Of a stretch of 23,154 nt of DNA, positions 1 to 7,687 are shown piece by piece. The stretch lies in assembly GCF_023227875.1 (NCBI RefSeq), contig NZ_JALOCH010000022.1:1-23154 (forward strand), given 5' to 3'. The DNA comes from Methanoregula sp. (lineage in GTDB: Archaea > Halobacteriota > Methanomicrobia > Methanomicrobiales > Methanospirillaceae). Each line of letters opens with the position of its first letter. Within the stretch, counting starts at the first letter, position 1. The notes under the pieces are model-generated. The model was not told the DNA's origin, searched no databases, and saw only the letters and a program-made list of their open reading frames with translations. The translations under genes were made by a program, and so were the position numbers.

Positions 1-1
1 A

Positions 2-84
2 TGCGAGAAGCAGGAGTCGAACCTGCGAACCCCTACGGGAACGGATCTTGAGTCCGCCTCTGTTGGCCACTTAGATATTCTCGC
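2..84 (-). tRNA. tRNA-Leu (anticodon CAA)
   Basis: On the minus strand the sequence folds as a class II tRNA. The acceptor strands GCGAGAA (5' end, 84-78) and TTCTCGC (9-3) pair perfectly, with A as discriminator base. The T arm is GCAGG-TTCGACT-CCTGC. The anticodon arm is GCGGA-CTCAAGA-TCCGT, which puts CAA in the anticodon. A long variable arm (CCCGTAGGGG) follows, as expected for leucine. It decodes UUG. CCA is not encoded and no intron is visible. It lies 61 nt downstream of the polC stop on the same strand. A weak A/T-rich element (TTTACA) about 28 nt upstream could be its own promoter. Confidence 0.95.
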
Positions 85-145
85 TTGGAATAATGTTGGT
101 GCTGGAATGTAAAAGACTTTGAGATTTTATGGAATTGCTCTTTTG

Positions 146-3100
146 TTACATGAAGTCGGCAAGACCCAGCTGCTGCTGCTTCTCCTCGCCGAACGTGGAC
201 TCGATCGCAAGATCGATCACTTCAACCCTTTGCTTGGTATATTCTGAAACCTTGTACTTGCGGCAGATCTCCCGGGACATTTCAAGGTATTTTTTCACCG
301 AACCCTCGTGGACCGTGGGGATGATGTTCCCGTTGCAGATGCCTTTTCCCTTGAACTTCGTACACTTGCCGGCAAGCGGCATCCGCCGGTAGCTCGTATT
401 GCACTTCGTACACCGGAACTTCTGCTTGGAGAAGGCCGAAAGGTTCCCCATGAGATCGCGAATGAAATGGGTGTTGAGCACCCGCTCCGCCACGTCATCG
501 GCGTCAACGGCCCGGATCTTTTCCGCGAGATCGAGTTCCGCCCCGAGCTTGTCGGTCATCGTCTTCATCTGGGTATACATCGATTCAATCGGTCCCGCGG
601 AGATATCCGAAGTATCGTGGGTAAACTGGAAGCCCTCCAGCTGGGCCGGTGTCCCGATCCGGTTCTCGACGCGGTCGATGAGTTTGACGATCGTCTTGGG
701 CTCTGCATAGAGAAGGGCACTGGTATACACTTCGATCGGGTAATGGTCGCAGACATCAACGTTCAAGGCTTCCTTGTCGATCTCGGCCGGGTCGATCCGG
801 CTTGTCAGGACGAGGGGAGCGTCCATCGATCCGCCCCGGTTCTGCGGCAGGAAAGACCGCGAGAAGTTGATCAGGCCGTCAAGGAGGAGCATGATGCAGT
901 CCTCATCGCCATCACACTGTCCGGTGAAGATGCCGTTCGCGACAAGCGTGTGATCGTCTGCAACCGTCAGGCAGTAGACCCGTTCCTCGGGTGCGGGAAC
1001 CGGTTCAGCAAGCCGGATCGTATCGGAGATCACACAGGAACCTTCGAAGATCGGTACTGAATCGCCGGGTTTGAGTTCCATTGCCTTGAGTTTACGGAGA
1101 TATCCCGTGTCCCAGACCAGCATTGCATGGTCGGGTGTAACCACGAGTTCCTTCCCCCGCGATGTGGTGAACCGGATCAGTGATGCCGGGGAACGGTGGA
1201 TGGAGACGGAGGTGACCTTCCGGATATGGATCTGGCCATTCGTATCAACGGTGCGGGTGGAAAACGGCCGTACCGGGTCTGAGTAGTACGTGCCGAGCCG
1301 GTCAAGGCCCGGCTGGTTAATATCAAAATTCTCCAGAACGAACTTCCGGATGGGAATCTTTTCCCATCTCCTGCCATCGTACACCTCGATTTCCGTGTCG
1401 CCGTAAAAGCAGTTCCTGCGCTTGGCGGCGTGGAAGAACGGGTGGGCATATCCCACGTTCGCACGCGTGAACCCAGCGATCCGTGCAAGGACACCGGCAC
1501 TCGTGTGCGGTGCAAGGCCGATGACCAGGTGTCCCACGAGGTCGGCAGGTTCCTTCACGTTGTAGAACGGGTCAAGGCCATAGCACTTGACGAGCAGCTC
1601 GTCCATGAACTTTGTCACGCTGACCAGCCACTCTGCGCAGGAGTCGGAGACGAGGATGTCCTGAGCGTGGAGTTCCACCACCTGCAGGCCGTTCTGGAGA
1701 TCGTAGCCATGCGTGTCCTTCGTGTAGCCGAGCGAGCGCATTTTTTCCACGGAGACACGGACTTCATCCGGGCGGATATGCGTGAGGGGCAGGTCGATCA
1801 TGTCGAACCGGGTCGTGCCGTCCTTGAAGACAAAGATGTTCTGCTGTGCCCGCAGGATGCCCTTCTCCATCGCCTCCACGGACTTCTCCCGGGAGATCAT
1901 ACCCTTGACACCTTTGACGAGGGCGATGCTGTCGGTCTTAAGGCCCATCCGTTCCATTGCTTTTGCGTACTCTGCCTTGACGTTGAGGCTTATCCGTTGG
2001 CTGCATACCGCGGGGACATCGCAGTTCGGGCACCGGTCCTGCAGGATCTCGTGGCCGCACTTCTGGCAGGTGAAGAGCGCGACCGTGTGGCCCCCGCATT
2101 TTTCGCACCGGTTCAGGTACGTGATCTCGTTGCAGGCCGAACACCGACGCCGCCCCACTTCGATCTCGATGATCCCTCCCTCCTTCTGGAAGTCGAGTTC
2201 CGTGTTCTCCGCATCCACTTCGGCCGTGTGGGCAGAGGCAGACTGGAACGAGCGCCGGTTCCCACCGGAATCCCCGAGCGGGAAGAGGACGTGGGGCGGG
2301 GGGTTCATTTTCCGCGGCTTCGATTTCCCGGGCCGGCCCATGCGCCCGCCTATCCGTGTGCCGGACCGGGATCGCATCCTGATGCCGGAGAGGTGCATCA
2401 CCAGCGCGAGCGGGAGCGCATCGGCTGGTGCGTTCTGCCACGTCTCTTCTTTTTTCAGGGTGTCATCAAGCCCGAGCCCGGCAATGAGGGCACGATATGT
2501 CCGGATGTGTACGGTCTCCTCGCGGACCTCATGCGGGATCAACAGGGTCTCAAGTGATTCCTTGATTGCAGGATCGGTCGGGAGGTACAGGCCGTCTTCC
2601 TTCACGCTTCCCTTCATTGACACATGATCGGCGAGGGCACGGATCTGGTCGGTTGAGATATCGTCCCAGAACCAGGTCCAGGCAGGATACAGGTAACCTC
2701 CCTTCCGGGCAACGTCAAGCGCCTCTGCTTCGTTCTTCGGGGATGTTGCCCCTTCACCGGCATCAAGGAGCCACCACTCCTCGCAGTAGCCCGCCGGTAC
2801 GAGCGGGTGGTTGTTCTCCAGGAACTCCCCGTAGGAGATCAGGATCTCGCCGACATCGAGGATCTTCTCGATCCCGGCAACCAGCCGTTTTGCGGTCGCC
2901 TCGTCATCGATCCGGAGCACGTCGCCATTCCGGAGCCGTACTGTCGGGCCCTCGATGGAATCAACCGGCACAACACCGCAGGCTTTACCCGGCCTTTCGG
3001 TCTTCATCTGGGTCCCGGTTGCAAGAAATTCCCCGAGGACATAGAGGGTTGCGGGATGCATCCCTGCGGCGGCAAAACCGGTATTGCGCGACCTCCCGTA

Positions 3101-4063
3101 CCGGAGCCGGAAGCCCCCTTTGCGCATCGGGTAGGAGAAGACCGGGCGGCCCCCGATAAGATCGCGGAGGTACTTGTCGAGCGGCTTGATGCCAACAGTC
3201 TTCTCACCGTCGCCGCTTTTTGCTGCACCGGCGATCAGTTTATCGAGCCAGTCCCAGCCTTCCATCTTCATCTTCTCGACCCGGCTCTTGAGCTTACGGG
3301 CCTTGCCGGCAATGCCTTCCCCGATGACGAGCGCCATGCCACCGCGGACAGCATTCGTCTCCACACGCTCAAGGTTACGGTGGCCCGAGACCTCTTCCTG
3401 TTCGGTTGCTTCGCCATCGATACAGACCGGGCAGTTCTCGATGATGATCCGGATCTCCGCCTCGCTCGGGAGATACTGGAGGTTCATGATCGAGTTGTAC
3501 TGGCGGATCTCCTCGATGTACCGTTCCACCTCCTCCTGTCGCGGGACATAGCGGTTGATGCCCAGTTTCTGGCGCACGTAATCTCCGACCAGCACCGACA
3601 TTGCCTGTGCCGTTCCCCCGGCGCTCCGTATCGGACCGGCGTAAAAGATCATCAGGTAACTGCTGCCGTCATCGTTCCTGCCAAGACCGACCTTGGCAAT
3701 CCCTTCCGTAGGTGCGGATACGACCCCTTCAGTCAGGAGTGCCATGGCAACGCGGATCGCGTGGTCGAGCACCTCCATGATGTCCTTCTCCCCAAACTTC
3801 CGGGCAACAAAATCGTCACCGATCCGGAGAGCTGCCTCTTCGCGGGACATCGTTGCTTCAAGCTCACGGATCCGCACTGCCACGCCCTTGACCCCGACCA
3901 GCACCTCCACACGGTCCGCGAGATCGCTTGCGATCGGGATCTCGACATCGGTGCTGGGATCGAGACCCCGGGTGCGGGCCTCTTTTGCTATCGCAATTTC
4001 ACGATAGAGCTCGTCCAGCAGGGTCTTCTCGTAGGCCTCCATCGTGGGCGAGAGCTTGAGCAT
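146..4063 (-). CDS. polC: DNA polymerase II (family D) large subunit DP2, with in-frame mini-intein
   Basis: This is the catalytic large subunit of the euryarchaeal replicative polymerase PolD, which works with the small exonuclease subunit DP1 (not in this window). The precursor is about 1305 residues; without the intein it is about 1140, normal for DP2. Residues below are numbered from the GTG at 4084. The catalytic motif reads RRN|CDGDEDC and is split by an intein at residues 892-1056. A Cys-rich zinc-ribbon region with CSAC, CEKC, CQKC and CPNC lies at about 648-694, and a C-terminal finger starts with CTKC at about 1225. Start: the longest frame begins with GTG at 4084. I prefer ATG at 4063 because a TATA-like ATAAAT (4094-4089) is centred 28 nt upstream of it, which suits leaderless transcription. 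The GTG would lie only about 5 nt after that box. No Shine-Dalgarno is visible for either start. Confidence 0.96.
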   Translation of the reverse strand: MLKLSPTMEAYEKTLLDELYREIAIAKEARTRGLDPSTDVEIPIASDLADRVEVLVGVKGVAVRIRELEATMSREEAALRIGDDFVARKFGEKDIMEVLDHAIRVAMALLTEGVVSAPTEGIAKVGLGRNDDGSSYLMIFYAGPIRSAGGTAQAMSVLVGDYVRQKLGINRYVPRQEEVERYIEEIRQYNSIMNLQYLPSEAEIRIIIENCPVCIDGEATEQEEVSGHRNLERVETNAVRGGMALVIGEGIAGKARKLKSRVEKMKMEGWDWLDKLIAGAAKSGDGEKTVGIKPLDKYLRDLIGGRPVFSYPMRKGGFRLRYGRSRNTGFAAAGMHPATLYVLGEFLATGTQMKTERPGKACGVVPVDSIEGPTVRLRNGDVLRIDDEATAKRLVAGIEKILDVGEILISYGEFLENNHPLVPAGYCEEWWLLDAGEGATSPKNEAEALDVARKGGYLYPAWTWFWDDISTDQIRALADHVSMKGSVKEDGLYLPTDPAIKESLETLLIPHEVREETVHIRTYRALIAGLGLDDTLKKEETWQNAPADALPLALVMHLSGIRMRSRSGTRIGGRMGRPGKSKPRKMNPPPHVLFPLGDSGGNRRSFQSASAHTAEVDAENTELDFQKEGGIIEIEVGRRRCSACNEITYLNRCEKCGGHTVALFTCQKCGHEILQDRCPNCDVPAVCSQRISLNVKAEYAKAMERMGLKTDSIALVKGVKGMISREKSVEAMEKGILRAQQNIFVFKDGTTRFDMIDLPLTHIRPDEVRVSVEKMRSLGYTKDTHGYDLQNGLQVVELHAQDILVSDSCAEWLVSVTKFMDELLVKCYGLDPFYNVKEPADLVGHLVIGLAPHTSAGVLARIAGFTRANVGYAHPFFHAAKRRNCFYGDTEIEVYDGRRWEKIPIRKFVLENFDINQPGLDRLGTYYSDPVRPFSTRTVDTNGQIHIRKVTSVSIHRSPASLIRFTTSRGKELVVTPDHAMLVWDTGYLRKLKAMELKPGDSVPIFEGSCVISDTIRLAEPVPAPEERVYCLTVADDHTLVANGIFTGQCDGDEDCIMLLLDGLINFSRSFLPQNRGGSMDAPLVLTSRIDPAEIDKEALNVDVCDHYPIEVYTSALLYAEPKTIVKLIDRVENRIGTPAQLEGFQFTHDTSDISAGPIESMYTQMKTMTDKLGAELDLAEKIRAVDADDVAERVLNTHFIRDLMGNLSAFSKQKFRCTKCNTSYRRMPLAGKCTKFKGKGICNGNIIPTVHEGSVKKYLEMSREICRKYKVSEYTKQRVEVIDLAIESTFGEEKQQQLGLADFM
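917..1411 (-). other. Mini-intein (165 aa) inserted in the DP2 active-site motif
   Basis: This in-frame insertion starts at Cys1 (CFYGDTEIEVYDG) and ends NGIFTGQ, followed by extein Cys+1 of CDGDEDC. Removing it restores the conserved DP2 string RRNCDGDEDC. Hint/intein blocks are visible: block A at the N-terminus, block B with the TPDH motif (GKELVVTPDHAMLVW) and block F (VYCLTVADDHTLVANG). No DOD or HNH homing endonuclease is present; the linker between blocks B and F is only about 60 residues, so it is a mini-intein. The C-terminal residue is Gln instead of Asn, the penultimate residue is Gly instead of His, and the block F Asp position is Cys. A C-terminal Gln is known from the Pyrococcus Pol-II inteins and is compatible with splicing. 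Base composition matches the host gene, suggesting long residence. Confidence 0.93.
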
Positions 4064-4094
4064 ACCGGTACGGTTGTGCCGCACGGAGATTTAT
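4064..4094 (-). promoter_or_regulatory. Probable TATA-like promoter of polC (leaderless)
   Basis: On the minus strand ATAAAT (4094-4089) is followed by 25 nt and then the ATG at 4063. That spacing places transcription start at or next to the start codon. No Shine-Dalgarno lies between them. This is inferred from spacing alone; 5' end mapping would settle both promoter and start codon. Confidence 0.4.
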
Positions 4095-4175
4095 GGATGC
4101 TGATTCAGGAGACGTTTGAAAACGTCAGGGGGACGACCCGGTCAATCCGGGGAACAGGGGAAGACAAAGGACACG

Positions 4176-4187
4176 AAATAAAAAGAG
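4176..4187 (-). terminator. T-tract terminator after the PEGA protein gene
   Basis: About 30 nt past the stop codon of the gene ending at 4216, the minus strand reads CTCTTTTTATTTC. A T5-A-T3 tract without a required hairpin is the usual form of an intrinsic archaeal terminator. It would also separate this gene from the polC promoter just beyond it. Confidence 0.4.
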
Positions 4188-4215
4188 ACCTGTGGGGAAC
4201 GCCGCAGCGTTTACA

Positions 4216-4941
4216 TCACGGTTTTTCTTCTTTCTTCTCTTCGGGTTTCACATTTGCTTTATGCGTAAAGATCGTTGCACCCGCACCGATGCATGCCGTG
4301 ATAATCCCGATTATGCCCGCGATGACCGTAGGGCTCTCCAGGGGTCCTCCTGATGTGCTCTCGGTGGCAACAGGCTGAACCGTAGTAACCGGAACGACCG
4401 TGGTTGCCGGGACAGACGCCGTTGCAAGGATGATCTGGGACGACCCCGTGCTGATAGGATGGAGGGTGCCGTAGACAGGGATGTTATGCCCGGCAACGAC
4501 ATACACGGTCCCTTCGTAGTCATTGTACCCGCTCAGCGACAGCCGGACCATGTGGGTTCCAAAAGAGAGACCGGTCACATTTCCCGGGGTTGTCCCATAG
4601 TACATCCCGTCAATAAGGATTGCGGCGCCCAGCGGCGATGAGGCAACCGAGATGTCGCCGGAGGTTACCTGGGTCGTCGGAACGGTTGTCGCCACCGTTG
4701 TTTCCACCGTTGTCGCCGGGACAGCAGTGGTTGTTGTCGGCACCTCCGTTGTGGCAGAGGTAGCAACCGAGGTTGTGGTCGCTTCCGTGGTGACCTCCGT
4801 AGTCACCGTCGTTTCAAGGGTTGTTTCGGTTGTTGTCGGAACAGCCGTGGTGTTCGTAGTATTCACGACATCCGCGGATACAGGGACTATCACAAAGGCA
4901 ATCGCGATAAGGATGATGAGATGCCTACAGGTCATCTTCAT
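4216..4941 (-). CDS. Membrane-anchored Thr-rich stalk protein with PEGA domain
   Basis: This is a predicted cell-surface protein of 241 residues. A signal peptide spans residues 1-23 (LIILIAIAFVIVPVSA, cleavage after VSA). A Thr/Val/Ala-rich stretch of about 65 residues (28-92) looks like an O-glycosylated mucin-type stalk. A PEGA-like beta domain at about 96-162 contains SSPLGAAILIDGMYYGTTPG and GTHMVRLSLSGYNDYEGTV. A second Thr/Val-rich linker follows, then a transmembrane helix at about 204-226 and a charged cytoplasmic tail (KPEEKKEEKP). A Shine-Dalgarno GGAG (4953-4950) lies 8 nt before the ATG and supports the start. The binding partner is unknown; PEGA domains are usually taken to be wall- or surface-associated. 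The Thr codons make the DNA at about 4660-4860 low in complexity. It stands alone, with T-tract and hairpin terminators on either side. Confidence 0.85.
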   Translation of the reverse strand: MKMTCRHLIILIAIAFVIVPVSADVVNTTNTTAVPTTTETTLETTVTTEVTTEATTTSVATSATTEVPTTTTAVPATTVETTVATTVPTTQVTSGDISVASSPLGAAILIDGMYYGTTPGNVTGLSFGTHMVRLSLSGYNDYEGTVYVVAGHNIPVYGTLHPISTGSSQIILATASVPATTVVPVTTVQPVATESTSGGPLESPTVIAGIIGIITACIGAGATIFTHKANVKPEEKKEEKP

Positions 4942-5276
4942 GGTACGATCTCCAAGTCAACGTAGTTGTTCATGAACCTCTGATCGCACCAGGTTGTATG
5001 ATGGGGTTGATCCCCTGCGATCCGGATATACCGGGAGCGCCACATTCATCGTGGACCGTATTGCAGGGCACGTTCACAATCCCCGTCACGATACACCTGC
5101 CGGAAGAGAGATCATGGTTCAGGAAATTATTGCGTGGGCTGGCATGATGAATGTTGTCAGACCCTGTTTCAATACGAAAAAGGGAGGTGAGTGGGGACAA
5201 GCGTGGCCCGTCTTTCACTCACCGTTTCCATTATTTACCAGCTTTCATCCGGTTGATACAGAGTATGTAACTTCCC
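4942..5276. other. Intergenic region (335 nt) without a convincing gene
   Basis: It lies between two minus-strand genes. It holds the Shine-Dalgarno of the PEGA gene at its left end and a hairpin plus T-tract terminator (5176-5223) for the right-hand gene. The only open frames are an 82-codon minus-strand frame and a plus-strand frame, neither with a ribosome site, recognisable motif or membrane segment. Confidence 0.5.
5176..5223 (-). terminator. Hairpin plus T5 terminator of the mechanosensitive-channel-like gene
   Basis: On the minus strand a perfect 8-bp stem GGTGAGTG (5223-5216) / CACTCACC (5193-5186) closes a 22-nt loop. TCCCTTTTTCG follows directly. It lies 53 nt past the stop codon at 5277. 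This is the best-formed stem plus T-tract in the window. Confidence 0.65.
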
Positions 5277-5957
5277 TTATTTTGAGATCGTTTCCAGTAC
5301 CTTGTTCACAATCTCTTCGCTCCGGTTCTTCATGCCAAACCATACGACAATCGCAATCGAGGCACCAAGACCGATGCCCAGGCCCCAGAATATCGGTGTG
5401 AGGATCGTGTAGATGATGGTGAGGTCCAGCAGAAGCTGTGAAAGTGCCAGCATGATGACAACAAAGTACAGGAACAGACGGAGCAGTAAAAGTACCGGGT
5501 TGAGCAGTTCAATGTGTGCTGAACTTGTCGAGTAATTCTTGAACACATCGATGAAGTAATCGACAAGGATGATGCCGACAACCATGATGATGACGAATGC
5601 TACGACATGGGGGATATACTCGATAACTCCTGTCATGAACTTGCTGAGATAGTCCATGTTGAGTATATCAACTGCCGCGAGAATGGCGATCAGGTAGACG
5701 ATACACCGTACCGTGATATCTCCCATATATCCGAACGAGACCGGAGACTTTGTAACGTGTTTGCCCAGTTCCGACTCACCAATTGCCGGCGTTGCAGTTG
5801 CAGTCGCAGTTGCCTTGTCAAGAATGATCCGTACGGCCTTTCCGAGCAGGCGTCCTACTACCCAGCCGATGAGAAGAACAACCAGCGCACCAATAATGGC
5901 AGGAAGTACTGCCATCACATTTTCCAATCCACGGGTAACTATGTCCATTGATACCAT
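5277..5957 (-). CDS. Small multi-pass membrane protein, mechanosensitive-channel-like (conserved TM helix family)
   Basis: This 226-residue protein is almost entirely membrane segments, about five hydrophobic helices. The first is VLPAIIGALVVLLIGWVVGRLLGKAVRIIL; its GWVVGRLLGK pattern resembles the conserved TM helix repeat of small mechanosensitive-channel relatives (PF05552-like, recalled from memory). The second half has YIPHVVAFVIIMVVGIILVDYF and ends GLGIGLGASIAIVVWFGMKN before a short polar tail. There is no recognisable MscS beta domain, so channel activity is inferred, probably as an osmotic or tension-gated pore. Start: a GTG-initiated frame reaches 5981. ATG at 5957 is preferred because AGGAG (5969-5965) sits 7 nt upstream. 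It is divergent from the PAS regulator across an AT-rich 206-nt spacer. Confidence 0.75.
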   Translation of the reverse strand: MVSMDIVTRGLENVMAVLPAIIGALVVLLIGWVVGRLLGKAVRIILDKATATATATPAIGESELGKHVTKSPVSFGYMGDITVRCIVYLIAILAAVDILNMDYLSKFMTGVIEYIPHVVAFVIIMVVGIILVDYFIDVFKNYSTSSAHIELLNPVLLLLRLFLYFVVIMLALSQLLLDLTIIYTILTPIFWGLGIGLGASIAIVVWFGMKNRSEEIVNKVLETISK

Positions 5958-6104
5958 CGTAAAACTCCTAGTTTTTAGCACATTTATACGTTTATGAGAT
6001 AGAGTTGCAACATATTATGTCACATATACTCCATTATAGAGGTGATAACTAATAGTATTTAAAATTTTATTATATCAACAATACATCTTTATGATTCATA
6101 ACAA

Positions 6105-6112
6105 TTATAAAT
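6105..6112 (+). promoter_or_regulatory. TATA box candidate for the wHTH-PAS gene
   Basis: TTATAAAT in an AT-rich divergent spacer (5958-6163). A start of transcription about 25 nt later (near 6135) would leave a roughly 30-nt leader before the ATG at 6164. No clear Shine-Dalgarno is present in that leader. Confidence 0.4.
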
Positions 6113-6163
6113 CCTGCCTCCCATAATTCTTATGAAGGACACCTCACCCGGTAAAACAATATC

Positions 6164-7549
6164 ATGATGCAGGATTACCAGCAGGAACTCATTGTAATTC
6201 GGGACCTCCTCAAAAAGAACCCGAACGGGATGAGTGTAACCGATATCTCGAAGGCATTGAAAAAGAACAAGAATACCGTAGGGAGATACCTCGATATCCT
6301 GCTCATCTCCGGACAAGTCGACATGCGGACCTACGGCATGGCAAAAGTATACTCCCTCTCCCAGCGGGTCCCGCTGTCTGCCATGCTCAGTTATTCAAAA
6401 GAGCTGATCATGGTACTGGATAACGAGTCCCGGATCATTGATGTCAATGGTAATTTTTTAAGCCTCCTTCAGCTCTCGCGTGAAGAGACGGTTGGAAAGA
6501 ATATCACCTACCTGCAATCACCCGAAGTTGATGTCCATGAATTTCTGGACAGTATCACCTCAGACCGGCTGAACAGCGAGAATACCATCACATTCAAAGT
6601 GAGGGACAAGGGCGAGCGGATCTTCCACCAGAAGTGCGTCCCAACCGTTTTCGATGATGGGAGGAAAGGGATCACGCTGATCCTTGAGGATGTCACGGAG
6701 CACATCCTTGCTGAACGGGATATCCGGGAGAGTGAGGAGCGCTTCCGGATGATGGCAGAGAACATCCGCGACGGGCTCATCATATTGGAGAACGGCAAAA
6801 CCGTGTATGCCAACAACCGCATCTCAGAGATCACCGGGTATTCCAACGAAGAACTCTGGTCAATGAATACCCTCACTATCATCCCATCGGAATGTCATGA
6901 TGAAGTAGCAAAGCGGATACGGGATATCGAAACCCATCCTGACAAACCAAGCGATATCCAGATGTGGATCATCCGGAAGGATGGTGAAAGGAGGTTCGTC
7001 TATCTCCGGTTCAGTGCAGTACGGCACAGCAACACACTCTATAATTTCGTGATATTCACCGATATCACGGAGCTCAAGACGCAGGAGGCGAAGGTGCGGG
7101 AAAGCGAGCTGCGGTTCCGGATGATGGCAGAGAACATCCAGGACGGGCTCATCATTGCGGAGAACGATCGGGTCGTGTACACGAACCGCCGTATCAACGA
7201 GATCTCAGGGTATTCTGAGGAAGAGATGACTTCGATGGGACTCCACGGGACCATTATCGTGGAAGATGTATCGGAGATCGCCGCGGCAGGTATTATCCCC
7301 CATTCGGAGAAGACAAAAATTGAGGAGATTGTCAGGGGTGTCCAGCCGGATTCAGGTACACCCGGGGAATTCAGTGTCTGGATACGACGCAAGGATGGCA
7401 CGCCACGGTTTATCCAGGGGAAGGTCACCGCTGCCCGTCACGGGGATGTAACCAGTACCTACATCACTATCGCAGATATCACGATGTTTGCAGAGCGGGA
7501 GAAGAACCTGCGTGAGCGGATCGATGCGCTCCAGGAAATTTTGCATTAA
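6164..7549 (+). CDS. Winged-helix regulator with three PAS domains
   Basis: This 461-residue soluble protein has no membrane segment. Residues about 1-70 form a winged helix-turn-helix (LKKNPNGMSVTDISKALKKN, then NTVGRYLDILLISGQV and a wing). Three PAS domains follow at about 73-180, 190-310 and 314-440; the second and third each end in a DIT-type PAC motif (FTDITEL, IADITMF). No histidine kinase, receiver or output enzyme domain is present, so the likely design is one-component: a signal sensed by PAS controls DNA binding. PAS2 and PAS3 are near copies, both containing FRMMAENI and DGLII. ATGATG at 6164/6167 gives two possible starts. The gene points toward the CARDB/RND operon that begins about 140 nt downstream, making that operon a plausible target. 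The ligand (redox, small molecule or gas) cannot be told from sequence. Confidence 0.88.
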   Translation: MMQDYQQELIVIRDLLKKNPNGMSVTDISKALKKNKNTVGRYLDILLISGQVDMRTYGMAKVYSLSQRVPLSAMLSYSKELIMVLDNESRIIDVNGNFLSLLQLSREETVGKNITYLQSPEVDVHEFLDSITSDRLNSENTITFKVRDKGERIFHQKCVPTVFDDGRKGITLILEDVTEHILAERDIRESEERFRMMAENIRDGLIILENGKTVYANNRISEITGYSNEELWSMNTLTIIPSECHDEVAKRIRDIETHPDKPSDIQMWIIRKDGERRFVYLRFSAVRHSNTLYNFVIFTDITELKTQEAKVRESELRFRMMAENIQDGLIIAENDRVVYTNRRINEISGYSEEEMTSMGLHGTIIVEDVSEIAAAGIIPHSEKTKIEEIVRGVQPDSGTPGEFSVWIRRKDGTPRFIQGKVTAARHGDVTSTYITIADITMFAEREKNLRERIDALQEILH

Positions 7550-7629
7550 TAGTTTACACCTACCAATGCGAACCTCCGGGGCGAGTTCTGACATTTATTA
7601 TTCACATGTATAACCCATAAGAAAAATGT

Positions 7630-7637
7630 TTTAATAT
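7630..7637 (+). promoter_or_regulatory. TATA box candidate for the CARDB/RND operon
   Basis: TTTAATAT lies in the 138-nt gap after the regulator gene. Transcription would begin near 7662, about 26 nt before the ATG at 7688. The separate promoter suggests that the regulator and the operon are distinct transcription units. Confidence 0.35.
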
Positions 7638-7687
7638 TATCACCTTCAACATTAGAGAGACATTTGCTGATACAGCGCGGGACAATC

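Noticed and set aside
308..4378. Long plus-strand open frames opposite polC (250, 375 and 523 codons)
   Set aside because: They are antisense to a clearly conserved gene with strong third-position GC, which creates long open frames by itself. They have no recognisable domains, ribosome sites or membrane pattern.
4660..4860. Low-complexity GTT/GTC-rich DNA looking like a short tandem repeat
   Set aside because: Explained by the Thr/Val/Ala-rich stalk of the PEGA protein on the minus strand; no regular unit long enough to be a separate repeat or CRISPR.
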